Origin: Candidatus Rokuibacteriota bacterium
GTDB taxonomy: Bacteria; Methylomirabilota; Methylomirabilia; Rokubacteriales; CSP1-6
DNA length: 61,315 bases
Direction: 5' to 3'
Assembly: GCA_003220535.1 (NCBI GenBank)
Contig: QHSU01000085.1
Span: 1 to 61,315, forward strand
Part shown: positions 25,681 through 33,591 of the stretch, piece by piece
Numbering within the stretch: position 1 is the first letter of the stretch
Layout of the letters: every line of letters starts with the position of its first letter
The notes under the pieces: model-generated
Told to the model about the DNA's origin: nothing
Database searches by the model: none
What the model saw: only the letters and a program-made list of their open reading frames with translations
Program-made: the position numbers and the translations under genes

Positions 25681-26136
25681 GTGGCGCTGACGCGGGCGCG
25701 GGCGCGCGAATGCATCGAGCGGGGCATCGCGAAGGCCCTGGCCCTCGGCTTCAAGATCGCCATCGCCGTCGTCGACGACGCCGGTCATCTGGTGGTCTGC
25801 GATCGGATGGACGGTGCCCTCTGGGTGACTCCCGAGATCGCCCGCGGGAAGGCCAACGCGTCGGCGGCCTTTCACGCGACAACGCTCGATCTCGAGGAGC
25901 GCTTCGGCACGCGCCAGCTCTTCGCCGACAACGTCGCGACGCTCGGCGACTACCGGTTCGTCTTCGGCAAGGGCGCGGTTCCGCTGCTAGACGACGGACG
26001 GATCATCGGCGCCGTCGGCGTGAGCGGCGCGGTTCCCGCCGACAACGACCACACGATCGCCGACGCCGCCGCGGGTCTCTTTCAAATCGGGGGGAGCGGC
26101 GCCGCTCCCCCCGATTCCCCCCACCGGTTTTCCTGA
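25681..26136 (+). CDS. GlcG/HbpS family (DUF336) protein with altered C-terminus
   Basis: A 151-residue protein of the GlcG/HbpS family, whose members bind haem or cobalamin or act as small cofactors of larger enzymes. IAIAVVDDAGHLVVCDRMDG near residues 28-45, the KANASAAF helix and GAVGVSGA near residue 115 fit the family. The normal end is lost: from about residue 136 the reading frame enters a family B repeat (QIGGSGAAPPDSPHRFS), which supplies the last 15 or so residues and the stop. Third gene of the HDO-Rieske operon. Confidence 0.85.
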   Translation: MALTRARARECIERGIAKALALGFKIAIAVVDDAGHLVVCDRMDGALWVTPEIARGKANASAAFHATTLDLEERFGTRQLFADNVATLGDYRFVFGKGAVPLLDDGRIIGAVGVSGAVPADNDHTIADAAAGLFQIGGSGAAPPDSPHRFS

Positions 26137-26178
26137 GGCGACCGAGGCTTCGATTCGTTGCGCCGGCAAAGCCGGCGC
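26086..26178. repeat. Two-hairpin repeat element, family B, copy 2 (reverse orientation)
   Basis: A perfect 30-base palindrome occupies 26086-26115 (arms beginning ATCGGGGGGAGC), followed by TCCCCCCACCGG. After 44 bases comes GCGCCGGC (26160-26167), AAA, GCCGGCGC (26171-26178). Relative to copy 1 the second hairpin differs at one stem pair and the partner base has changed to match. It overlaps the 3' end of the GlcG-like gene. Confidence 0.8.
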
Positions 26179-26272
26179 TCGAACGGCGGCCGCACGGGTC
26201 GCAGAAGGCGAGCCCCGCCCGACCCTCACCGCCGTAACACCAGGTGACCATTTCTAAGGTAGAGTGGCGGGC

Positions 26273-26431
26273 ATGCAATTCGAGGTCGAGGTGCATCGGA
26301 ACGAGCTCGGCGAGTGGGTCGCCGTTGCAGTCGCCTGGGGCGTCCAGGCCACCGGTCACACCGAGAACGAGGCGCTGGCCCGGGTGATGGACGCGCTGGC
26401 GCAGCATTTCAAGACCACCGCACGCAAGTGA
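26273..26431 (+). CDS. Small HicB-like protein
   Basis: A 52-residue protein with the one-and-a-half-fold pattern of HicB-type antitoxin N-termini: FEVEVHRNELGEWVAVAV, then a helix beginning ENEALARVMDALAQHF. No HicA-like toxin is adjacent and there is no DNA-binding domain, so an antitoxin role is doubtful; many such orphans exist. Its TGA overlaps the GTG of the following CoA-transferase, which supports real translation. Confidence 0.6.
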   Translation: MQFEVEVHRNELGEWVAVAVAWGVQATGHTENEALARVMDALAQHFKTTARK

Positions 26432-27612
26432 GCGGCGCGCTCGCCGGCCTGCGCGTCATCGACTGCTCCCGCCTGATCGCCGGCGGCGTTCTCGCAACCC
26501 TTCTCGCCGATCACGGCGCCGACGTGATCAAGGTCGAGAACCCGCGGGGCGGCGACCCCCTGCGCACGTGGCTCAGGGACCGGGGCGAGCTCTGGTGGAA
26601 GGTTTACGCGCGCGGCAAGCGCGCCGTGACGCTGAACCTCGCCGATCCCCGGGGGCAAGCGCTCCTGCGGCGGCTGAACCGGAGCGCCGACGTCCTCATC
26701 GAGAATTTCCTTCCCGGCACCCTCGAGAAATGGGGACTCGGCTGGGACGCCTTGTCCGCAGACAATCCACGGCTGGTGCTCGCCCGCGTGTCGGGCTGGG
26801 GCCAGGACGGCCCGTATCGGGACCGACCGGGGTTCGGCACGATGGTCGAGGCGATGAGCGGCTTCGCGGCGTCGACGGGGCCGGCCGACCGGCCGCCGAC
26901 GCTGCCCTCGTTCCCGATGGCCGACATGGTCGCTGCGCTCTCGGGAGCGACCGCGGTCCTGGCGGCGCTGCGTCACCGCGATCACGTCTCCGGGCGAGGC
27001 CAGGCGATCGACATCTCCCTCTACGAGCCGCTGCTCTCCGTGCTGGGCCCGGCGGCCGCCGAATACGCGCTGGACCGCACGGTGCGGGTACGCCACGGCA
27101 ACCAGTCCGATAACGCGAGCCCGCGCGGGACCTATCAGACGCGCGACGGCAAGTGGGTCGCGCTGTCGGCGTCGACGCCCGCCTCGGCGACGGCGCTCTT
27201 CGAGGGCCTGGGCCTCGGCCGCCTCCTGAGTGATTCGCGATTCGCGACGAACGACGCGCGTGTCGCCCACAACGACCTCGTGGACGAGGCGCTCGCCGGC
27301 GCCATCGGGTCACGCACGCTCGACGAGATGCTGCGCCTCTTCGAGACGACGGAACTCACGGCCTCTCCGGTCTACGACATCGCCGACATCACCAAGGATC
27401 CGCACGTGGTCGCGCGGGGGATCCTCGTCGACGTCGCAGATCCCGAACTCGGCACCGTGCGCATGACGGCACCCACGCCACGCCTCGGTGAGACGCCGGC
27501 GGCGATCCGCTGGGCAGGACCCGCCCTCGGGGCGCACAATCGCGACGTCTACGGCTCACTTGGCCTCGACGATGCCGAACTCGAAACCCTGGCGCGCGCG
27601 GGCGTCATCTAG
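26428..27612 (+). CDS. CaiB/BaiF family (class III) CoA-transferase
   Basis: A 394-residue class III CoA-transferase, paralogous to the protein at 4372. LRVIDCSRLIAGGVLATLLADHGADVIKVE opens the Rossmann part, and the presumed catalytic Asp is in PMADMVAA near residue 166, before SGRGQAIDI. GTG start coupled to the small HicB-like gene. The carboxylic-acid partners are unknown. The stop codon lies directly beside a family A inverted repeat. Confidence 0.9.
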   Translation: MSGALAGLRVIDCSRLIAGGVLATLLADHGADVIKVENPRGGDPLRTWLRDRGELWWKVYARGKRAVTLNLADPRGQALLRRLNRSADVLIENFLPGTLEKWGLGWDALSADNPRLVLARVSGWGQDGPYRDRPGFGTMVEAMSGFAASTGPADRPPTLPSFPMADMVAALSGATAVLAALRHRDHVSGRGQAIDISLYEPLLSVLGPAAAEYALDRTVRVRHGNQSDNASPRGTYQTRDGKWVALSASTPASATALFEGLGLGRLLSDSRFATNDARVAHNDLVDEALAGAIGSRTLDEMLRLFETTELTASPVYDIADITKDPHVVARGILVDVADPELGTVRMTAPTPRLGETPAAIRWAGPALGAHNRDVYGSLGLDDAELETLARAGVI

Positions 27613-27615
27613 TGA

Positions 27616-27786
27616 GACGCCAGCGCGGCCGGGCGCCGGGCGGCGGGGCCGGGGGGTACGCGACCGGCGTAGTGGGACCCCCTCGTCCCGTCCGTAGCTC
27701 GAAGAGCTGCGATTCGGGAGAGTGGGTGACGGAGCCGGTCGCGTACCCCCCGGCCCCGCCGCCCGGCGCCTGGCCGCGCTGGCGTC
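27616..27786. repeat. Complete family A inverted-repeat element
   Basis: Arms 27616-27668 and 27734-27786 are 53 bases long and pair with a single mismatch around a 65-base loop. The left arm begins three bases after the CoA-transferase stop, and the right arm overlaps the start of the next gene. Loop and arm sequence recur at 1-48 (46 of 48 identical) and the core at 2186-2315. Size and structure resemble a non-coding mobile or REP/MITE-like element; no transposase is present. Confidence 0.85.
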
Positions 27787-28652
27787 GCGCGAGCCTCATC
27801 ATAGGCTTCCTCGTCGTGTGGGGTGCCGTGCTGAGGATGGGGCCGGCGTGGGGCGCGGATTATGGTGGACCGCTGATCGACGCCCACTCGCACGTGCCGA
27901 ACGCCACCGCAATCGACGCCTACGTCGCAGCCATGAAGCGACACAACGTCGTCAAGGTGGTGCTCCTGGGCGTGGGCGGGCTGCAAAAAGACGACACGAT
28001 CTGGCTGACGGCGGCGGGCAAAAAGCACCCCGACCGCGTGGTCGCCGGCCTGCCTCTCCCCGACCCGACCTCCGAGAGCGCCGCGAGCCAGCTCGAGGTC
28101 CAGCTCGAGCGCGGCCGGCCCCGGGTGATCGGCGAGGTCCACCTGCGACAGGTCGGTCGTCGCACGATCGATCGCGACCCGAACGGCGCCGCGTTCGGCA
28201 AGATCCTCGACGTGGCGGGGAAACTCGGCGTTCCGATCGTCATCCACTACGAGCTCACCGACCCGGCGGAAGCCGCCCTGGACCGGGCCCTCGCCGCGCA
28301 TCGGAAGACCACGATCGTCCTCGCTCACGGCGGCGAAGGTCCGCCCCGCCGGCTCGACCGGTTGCTGACGCGCAACCCCAACCTCCTGGTGGACCTCTCG
28401 GGCATGCATTTCCAGCGGACACCAGCGCTTGCCTCCGAGACCGGCGCGCTCGATCCCGGGTGGAAGGCGCTGATCGAGAAGATGCCCGATCGGTTCATGA
28501 TCGGAATCGACCTCTGGGCGGCGCGGCTCTTCGAGCCGGGGATGCTCGACCGGCTCTTCCTCTGGACACGGCGCATCCTCGGTGAGCTCAAGCCAGACGT
28601 CGCCGAGCGCGTCGCGCACCGGAACGCGGCAGCGCTTTTCCACATCGAGTAG
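27726..28652 (+). CDS. Amidohydrolase (Amidohydro_2), probably exported
   Basis: A TIM-barrel metal-dependent hydrolase of about 308 residues from this start. IDAHSHV gives the HxH site, followed by GEVHLR, IVIHYELTD, VLAHGGEG and GIDLWA, which match ligand positions of the family. A hydrophobic stretch ASLIIGFLVVWGAVL ending at WGADYGG looks like a signal peptide. The true start is uncertain because a family A repeat covers the 5' end: in-frame starts at 27612 and 27726 would both translate repeat sequence. Paralogous to the family of the gene at 979. Confidence 0.75.
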   Translation: MTEPVAYPPAPPPGAWPRWRRASLIIGFLVVWGAVLRMGPAWGADYGGPLIDAHSHVPNATAIDAYVAAMKRHNVVKVVLLGVGGLQKDDTIWLTAAGKKHPDRVVAGLPLPDPTSESAASQLEVQLERGRPRVIGEVHLRQVGRRTIDRDPNGAAFGKILDVAGKLGVPIVIHYELTDPAEAALDRALAAHRKTTIVLAHGGEGPPRRLDRLLTRNPNLLVDLSGMHFQRTPALASETGALDPGWKALIEKMPDRFMIGIDLWAARLFEPGMLDRLFLWTRRILGELKPDVAERVAHRNAAALFHIE

Positions 28653-28658
28653 GCATCG

Positions 28659-29093
28659 GTGGTGGTCAACCCGTTCGCCGAGGCGACGGCGCGGGCGATG
28701 CTCGACGCGGCCGCCGCGCGCTGGGGCGAGGGCCTCGGCCACACGATCTTCAAGGGCCGGCTGCGCGAGACGCTCCGGGTCAGCCATTTCATGGTCGCGC
28801 CCGGCGAGATCGAGGCGTTCCTTATGTCCCATCCCGAGGTCGTGCAGGCGTTCGTCGTCGGCGTCCCCGACCCGAAGCTGAACGAGGCGCCGGTCGCGTA
28901 CGTGATCGCCGCCGAAGGCTCGAGGCTGACCGGGGACGAGCTGCGGGCGTTCTGCCGAGGCAAGATCGCGTCGTACAAGATTCCGATCGTCGTGCGGTTC
29001 GTGAAGGACGTCCCGCGCACACCCGGTCCGCACGGCGACAAGGTCCAGCGCGCCAAGCTACGCGAGCAGGCGCTCAGGGAGGCTGTCCCATGA
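28659..29093 (+). pseudogene. Stand-alone C-terminal lid domain of an AMP-forming acyl-CoA synthetase
   Basis: A 144-residue frame matches only the last 110 residues of acyl-CoA synthetases: GRLRETLRVSHFMVAPGEIEAFLMSHPEV, VVGVPDPKLNEAPVAYV and a PRTPGPHGDKVQRAKL end that keeps the late Lys position. The adenylation domain is absent, so it cannot make an acyl-adenylate alone. Most likely a remnant after deletion, though the frame is intact and coupled (ATGA) to the next gene, so a trans-acting lid domain cannot be excluded. Confidence 0.6.
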
Positions 29094-30208
29094 CGTTCCG
29101 CACGACGCTGTGCGAGCTCCTCGGCATCGAGTACCCGATCGTTCAGTCCGGCATGGGCGCGATCGCCGGTCCGGACCTCGTGGCGGAGGTCTGCCGCGGC
29201 GGAGGGCTCGGCATTCTGGCCGGGCTCAGCGTTCCACCCGACGACCTGAGAAAGATGATCCACCGCATCCGCGAGCTGACGAACGGCCCGTTCGGAGTCA
29301 ACCTCTGGCTGCACCGGGCGCTCCGGCCACCCGTCGATCCCGAGGCGATCGGCGAGGAGACGCTACGCGGCGCCCAGGGGATGCTCAACCACTTCCGTCA
29401 GCACCTCGGCATCCCGACGACGCTGGCCCGACCCGCTCGGATGCCCGATCTCGTGGACGCCGCGGTCAACGTCGTGCTCGACGAGCGCCCGCCGGTCTTC
29501 TCGTCGGCCCTCGGGTGGCTCGAGCCCGGGCTGGTGGAGGACTGTCATCGGCGCGGCATCAAGGTCATGGCCATGATCTCGACCGTGGAGGACGCGCGCA
29601 CCGCCGCCGCCACCGGCGTCGACGTGATCGTGGCGCAGGGAGGCGAGGCCGGCGGCCACCGGTCGATCGACGGCAAGCCGGCGTCACCGGACGCGACCAC
29701 GGTGGGGATGATGGCCCTCCTGCCCCAGGTCGTGGATGCCGTGCGGGTGCCGGTCGTGGCCGCGGGCGGGATCGCCGACGGCCGGGGTCTCGTCGCCGCC
29801 CTCGCGCTCGGGGCGGGCGGCGTGCTGCTCGGCACGCGCTTCGTGGCCACGCGCGAATCGATGGCCCCCGAGCTCTACAAGAAACGCCTGCTCGAGAGCG
29901 AGAGCGGCGCCACCACGGTGACGGACGTGCTCAGCGGGCTCTGGGCGCGCTCGCTCGCCAACCGCTTCACCCGCGAGTACGCCGAATCCGGCGCGCCGGT
30001 GCTTCCGCCGATGCTCCAGCGCAGCGCCGCCAACGACGTCTACACCGCCGCGCTCAAGCAGAACGACCCGGAGTACTACCCCATGATGGCCGGCCAGAGC
30101 GTCGGCCTCGTCCGCGACCTTCCGGGCGCCGGCGAGGTCGTCGAGACCATCATCCGCGAGGCGCGCGCCGTGCTGCAGGCGCTCCCCGCGCGGGTCCGGC
30201 AGACCTAG
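29090..30208 (+). CDS. Nitronate monooxygenase / 2-nitropropane dioxygenase-like flavoprotein
   Basis: A 372-residue FMN TIM barrel. YPIVQSGMGAIAGPDLVAEVCRGGGLGILAG at the N-terminus, IVAQGGEAGGHRS near residue 185 and VVAAGGIADGRG plus GVLLGTRFVATRES bind FMN in this family. Members oxidise alkyl nitronates or reduce enoyl-ACP (FabK); neither can be picked with confidence, though the AQGGEAGGH motif is usual for the nitronate group. The ATG overlaps the upstream lid-domain frame. Its 3' end overlaps the convergent HxlR gene by 59 bases. Confidence 0.88.
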   Translation: MTFRTTLCELLGIEYPIVQSGMGAIAGPDLVAEVCRGGGLGILAGLSVPPDDLRKMIHRIRELTNGPFGVNLWLHRALRPPVDPEAIGEETLRGAQGMLNHFRQHLGIPTTLARPARMPDLVDAAVNVVLDERPPVFSSALGWLEPGLVEDCHRRGIKVMAMISTVEDARTAAATGVDVIVAQGGEAGGHRSIDGKPASPDATTVGMMALLPQVVDAVRVPVVAAGGIADGRGLVAALALGAGGVLLGTRFVATRESMAPELYKKRLLESESGATTVTDVLSGLWARSLANRFTREYAESGAPVLPPMLQRSAANDVYTAALKQNDPEYYPMMAGQSVGLVRDLPGAGEVVETIIREARAVLQALPARVRQT

Positions 30209-30662
30209 CCCGCCTCGTCGACCCTCCGCGCCCGCCGGGCCGCCGGCGCAGCTCGATCGTGGCGCCGGCGACCCGACCGGCGCATCGGCGACAGAAGTAC
30301 TTGATCTCCACCGGATGTCCGCACGCGGCGTGCACCAGCGCGGTCTGTCGGTGGACATAGCGCGAGCCCCAGGCCGCGAGCGCGCCCACGACGACCCCCA
30401 GCTCGCGCCCCTTGTCGCTCAGCGCGTACTCGGCCCGCGGCGGATGGTCGGAATAGAACCGCCGCGTCACGAGTGCGTGCTCTTCCATGAGCTTGAGCCG
30501 GTGGGAGAGGATGTTGGGCGGGATCCCCGGAAGGCCCTGCTGGAGATCCTGAAACCGGCGGGGGCCCAGCAGCATGTCCCGCACGAGCAGGAGGGTCCAG
30601 CGGTCGCCGACGAGCTCGAGCGACTTGGCGACCGGACAGGCCTGACCGTAGCGCTTGGGCAC
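30150..30662 (-). CDS. HxlR-family winged-helix regulator
   Basis: A 170-residue regulator. CPVAKSLELVGDRWTLLLVRDMLLGPRRF near the N-terminus and GIPPNILSHRLKLMEEHALV form the HxlR winged helix. A CGHPVEIKYFCRRC segment near residues 115-127 has three Cys that could sense metal or redox state. The last 30 residues are Arg/Ala/Pro-rich and antisense to the nitronate-monooxygenase-like gene. GTG start. It is divergent from a MATE pump, whose promoter carries a palindrome suited to this regulator. Confidence 0.9.
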   Translation of the reverse strand: MPKRYGQACPVAKSLELVGDRWTLLLVRDMLLGPRRFQDLQQGLPGIPPNILSHRLKLMEEHALVTRRFYSDHPPRAEYALSDKGRELGVVVGALAAWGSRYVHRQTALVHAACGHPVEIKYFCRRCAGRVAGATIELRRRPGGRGGSTRRARSAGPARGAPAARRAPRG

Positions 30663-30683
30663 GTCACGAGTCTACCGTGGGTC

Positions 30684-30711
30684 TTGACAGAAAAGCTAGT
30701 GACTATAGAAT
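30684..30711 (+). promoter_or_regulatory. Sigma-70-type promoter of the MATE gene
   Basis: TTGACA (30684-30689) and TAGAAT (30706-30711) are separated by 16 bases. The predicted start of transcription is only about six bases from the ATG at 30724, so the mRNA would be nearly leaderless. Confidence 0.6.
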
Positions 30712-30715
30712 TAGT
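30702..30715. promoter_or_regulatory. Palindromic candidate operator over the -10 element
   Basis: ACTA (30702-30705) and TAGT (30712-30715) are inverted around six bases containing the -10 element. A dimeric HxlR repressor bound here would block RNA polymerase; the HxlR gene is the divergent neighbour. The half-sites are short, so this is tentative. Confidence 0.4.
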
Positions 30716-30723
30716 ATCTACTC

Positions 30724-32079
30724 ATGGACGCCACGACACGGCGCCTCCTCGAAGGCCCGATCGCGCCCACGCTGCTCGCCCTGGCGGCGCCCAACGTCGT
30801 GATGCTGGTGGCGCAGGTCGCGATCAGCGTGCTGGAGGCCTACTTCGTCGGCTGGCTCGGCGCCGACGCGCTGGCCGGCGTCTCCGTCACCTTCCCGCTG
30901 GTCATGCTCATGCAAACGATGTCGGCCGGGGGCATGGGCGGCGGGGTCGCCTCGGCGGTCGCGCGGGCGCTCGGGGCCGGCCGCCGCGCGGACGCGAGCC
31001 GCCTGGTGGCGCACGCGATCGTCATCGCGCTCGCCCTGGCGATGCTGTTCACCGCGGTCGTGCTGGCCGGCGGGCGCGCGATCTACGGCGCGATGGGCGC
31101 GCACGACGGCGCGCTGGCGGCCGCCCTCGCCTACTCGAACGTGATCTTCGCCGGCGCGGCGGCCGTCTGGCTCTTCAACACCCTGGCGAGCGTCATCCGC
31201 GGCACCGGCAACATGCGGCTCCCGGCCGCCGTGGTGCTGGGCGGAAGCCCGATCCTCGTGGTCCTCTCGCCCGCCCTCATCTTCGGCTGGGGTCCGGTTC
31301 CGCCGCTTGGCGTCAGGGGCGCGGCCGTCGCCGTCGTCGCCTATTACGTCCTCGGGGGGCTGGTCTTCCTCGTGTACCTCCTCTCCAACCGGAGCCTCGT
31401 CCGGCTGTCGGTGAAGAACCTGCGTTTTCGGCGCGCGCTCTTCGGCGAGATTTTGGCGGTCGGCGCGCCGAGCCTCGTCAACAACGTCCAGACGAATCTG
31501 ACGGTCGTCCTGCTCACCGGGCTGGTCGGATCCTTCGGCACCTTCGCTCTCGCCGGCTATGGCATGGGCGTGCGCCTCGAGTACCTCCAGATCCCGCTCG
31601 TCTTCGGCTTCGGCTCGGCCCTCGTGACGATGGTCGGGACGAACGTCGGCGCAGGCCAGGACGCGCGCGCCCGGCGCGTGGCGTGGACCGGCGCCGCGAT
31701 CGCGGCCGGTGTTACGGAGGTGATCGGGCTCGCCGCCGCGCTGTTCCCACACGCCTGGCTCGCGCTCTTCAGCGCCGAGCCCGAGGTGCTGAGCGCCGGC
31801 GCCAGATATCTGAGGATCGTGGGGCCCACCTATGGCTTCTTCGGGCTGGGCCTGGCGCTCTACTTCGCCTCACAGGGTGCCGGCCGCCTGCTCTGGCCGC
31901 TCCTCGCGGGGCTGAGCCGTCTCGTCGTCGCGGCGGGCGGCGGCTGGATCGCTCTCCGCGTCCTGGGCGGCGGCCTCTCCGCGGTGTTCGCCGTGATGGC
32001 GTTCGCGCTGGCGCTCTTCGGCACCGTGGTCGCCGTCGCCATCCACCGAGGTGCCTGGGGCCTCAGGAGGGAACCCTGA
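30724..32079 (+). CDS. MATE-family efflux transporter
   Basis: A 451-residue multidrug and toxin extrusion protein with about 12 helices. The N-terminal PIAPTLLALAAPNVVMLVAQVAISVLEAYFVGWLGADALAG region is the family hallmark, followed by a GMGGGVASAVARALGAG turn. It would export organic cations or drugs against H+ or Na+. A consensus promoter with an overlapping palindrome and a divergent HxlR regulator suggest inducible expression. A thioesterase gene follows 17 bases downstream. Confidence 0.93.
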   Translation: MDATTRRLLEGPIAPTLLALAAPNVVMLVAQVAISVLEAYFVGWLGADALAGVSVTFPLVMLMQTMSAGGMGGGVASAVARALGAGRRADASRLVAHAIVIALALAMLFTAVVLAGGRAIYGAMGAHDGALAAALAYSNVIFAGAAAVWLFNTLASVIRGTGNMRLPAAVVLGGSPILVVLSPALIFGWGPVPPLGVRGAAVAVVAYYVLGGLVFLVYLLSNRSLVRLSVKNLRFRRALFGEILAVGAPSLVNNVQTNLTVVLLTGLVGSFGTFALAGYGMGVRLEYLQIPLVFGFGSALVTMVGTNVGAGQDARARRVAWTGAAIAAGVTEVIGLAAALFPHAWLALFSAEPEVLSAGARYLRIVGPTYGFFGLGLALYFASQGAGRLLWPLLAGLSRLVVAAGGGWIALRVLGGGLSAVFAVMAFALALFGTVVAVAIHRGAWGLRREP

Positions 32080-32096
32080 GCTCGCTAAAAAGCCCG

Positions 32097-32534
32097 ATGC
32101 CCAGGATGCTCGACCTGATCCGCATGATGCAGCGCGGGGAGGTGCCGCCGCCACCCGTCGCGACCCTGATCGGGTTCGCGCTGACAGCCGTCGAACCCGG
32201 CTGCGCCGTCGTCGAGTTCACGGCGGAGGCGCGCCACGCCAATCCCATGGGCACGCTCCACGGCGGCATCCTGTGCGACCTGGCCGACGCCGCGATGGGC
32301 ATGGCGTACGCCGGGACCCTGGAGGACGGCGAGACCTTCACCACGCTCGAGCTCAAGATCAACTTCCTGAGGCCGGTCTGGACCGGCCGCCTCGTCGCGA
32401 CCGGACGCGTCGTCAAGGGCGGGCGAACGGTCGGCCTCGTGGAGTGCGACATCGTCGACGACGAGAAGCGGCTGATCGCGCGGGCGACCTCCACCTGCAT
32501 GACGCTGCGAGGCGACGAAGCCAAGGGCCGCTAG
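32097..32534 (+). CDS. PaaI-family hotdog thioesterase
   Basis: A 145-residue hotdog-fold acyl-CoA thioesterase. The catalytic segment ANPMGTLHGGILCDLADAAMG (HGG with downstream Asp) and FTTLELKINFLRPV are typical of PaaI/4-hydroxybenzoyl-CoA-type members. The ATG at 32097 has a poor ribosome site, and the next Met (three codons on) is an alternative. It probably frees CoA from aryl or short acyl thioesters; the substrate is unknown. Confidence 0.88.
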   Translation: MPRMLDLIRMMQRGEVPPPPVATLIGFALTAVEPGCAVVEFTAEARHANPMGTLHGGILCDLADAAMGMAYAGTLEDGETFTTLELKINFLRPVWTGRLVATGRVVKGGRTVGLVECDIVDDEKRLIARATSTCMTLRGDEAKGR

Positions 32535-32574
32535 ACCCGCTACAATGGCCTATCCCGACTCAAGGAGAGGCCCC

Positions 32575-33591
32575 GTGAAGCTCGACGTCGGCATGCTGAC
32601 CCACGATCTGAAGTCCATCCCCGCCTACGCGAGGAAGGTCGAGGCGCTCGGCTACGACTGCCTCTGGTCCTCCGAGACCCAGCACGATCCCTTCCTCCCC
32701 CTCGCCGTCGCCGCCGGCGTCACGACACAGATCCGCCTGGGCACGGCGATCGCCGTGGCGTTCCCGAGGAGCCCGATGATTCTCGCGCACATCGCGTGGG
32801 ACCTTCAGAAGGCCTCCGACGGGCGGTTCATCCTCGGGCTCGGCACGCAGGTCAAGGGGCACAACGAGCGCCGCTTCTCCGTGAAGTTCGAGTCGCCCGG
32901 GCCGAAGATGCGCGAGGTCGTCCTGGCGCTGCGCCACATCTGGGACTGCTGGCAGAACGGGACGAAGCTCGCCTTCAAAGGGCAGTTCTATCGCTTCGAT
33001 CTGATGACGCCCTTCTTCAATCCAGGAGGGATCGCGCACCCGAAGGTGCCGATCTACATCGCGGGCGTCAACCAGTACATGTGTCGGGTCGCCGGCGAGG
33101 TCTGCGACGGCCTGCACGTACACCCGTTCAACAGCCCGAAGTACCTGCGCGAGTACGTCAACCCCGCGGTGGACGAGGGACTCAGAGCCTCGGGTCGGAA
33201 ACGCGCGGACTTCACCTACATCACCATGACCTTCGCGGTCGTCGGCGACACCGAGGAGGAGCTCGCGCGGAACCGACAGTCGGTCAAGCAGCAGATCGCC
33301 TTCTACGCGTCGACCCGGACCTACGAACCCGTGCTCGCGGCCCACGGCTGGCAGGACCTCACGCCGGCGCTGCACCGGAAGTCCGTGGAGGGTGACTGGC
33401 AAGGGATGGCCGACCTGATCACCGACGAGATGCTCGATACATTCGCCGTCACCGGGACGTACCAGACGATCGGCCGTCAGATCAAGGAACGCTACGCGGG
33501 GTTGCTCGACCGCACGGCGCTCTATCAACCCTATCAGCCAGGGCTCGACGATCCCCGGCTCCCACGCCTGATCAAGGAATTCAACGCATGA
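32575..33591 (+). CDS. LLM-class F420-dependent oxidoreductase (TIGR03617-like)
   Basis: A 338-residue luciferase-like barrel. KLDVGMLTHDLKSIPAYARKVEALGYDCLW, ETQHDPFLPL and AVAFPRSPMILAHIAWDLQ fit the F420-dependent group I know as TIGR03617. GTG 32575 is chosen because AGGAGAG stands 7-8 bases upstream; an ATG at 32545 would add ten unlikely residues. It overlaps the Ccr gene by ATGA and so works in the same operon, perhaps supplying or oxidising an acyl-CoA. Confidence 0.88.
   Translation: MKLDVGMLTHDLKSIPAYARKVEALGYDCLWSSETQHDPFLPLAVAAGVTTQIRLGTAIAVAFPRSPMILAHIAWDLQKASDGRFILGLGTQVKGHNERRFSVKFESPGPKMREVVLALRHIWDCWQNGTKLAFKGQFYRFDLMTPFFNPGGIAHPKVPIYIAGVNQYMCRVAGEVCDGLHVHPFNSPKYLREYVNPAVDEGLRASGRKRADFTYITMTFAVVGDTEEELARNRQSVKQQIAFYASTRTYEPVLAAHGWQDLTPALHRKSVEGDWQGMADLITDEMLDTFAVTGTYQTIGRQIKERYAGLLDRTALYQPYQPGLDDPRLPRLIKEFNA

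Noticed and set aside
30315..32096. Long upstream extension of the thioesterase frame
   Set aside because: It is out of frame with and beneath the MATE gene; only the last 145 residues are a hotdog protein.
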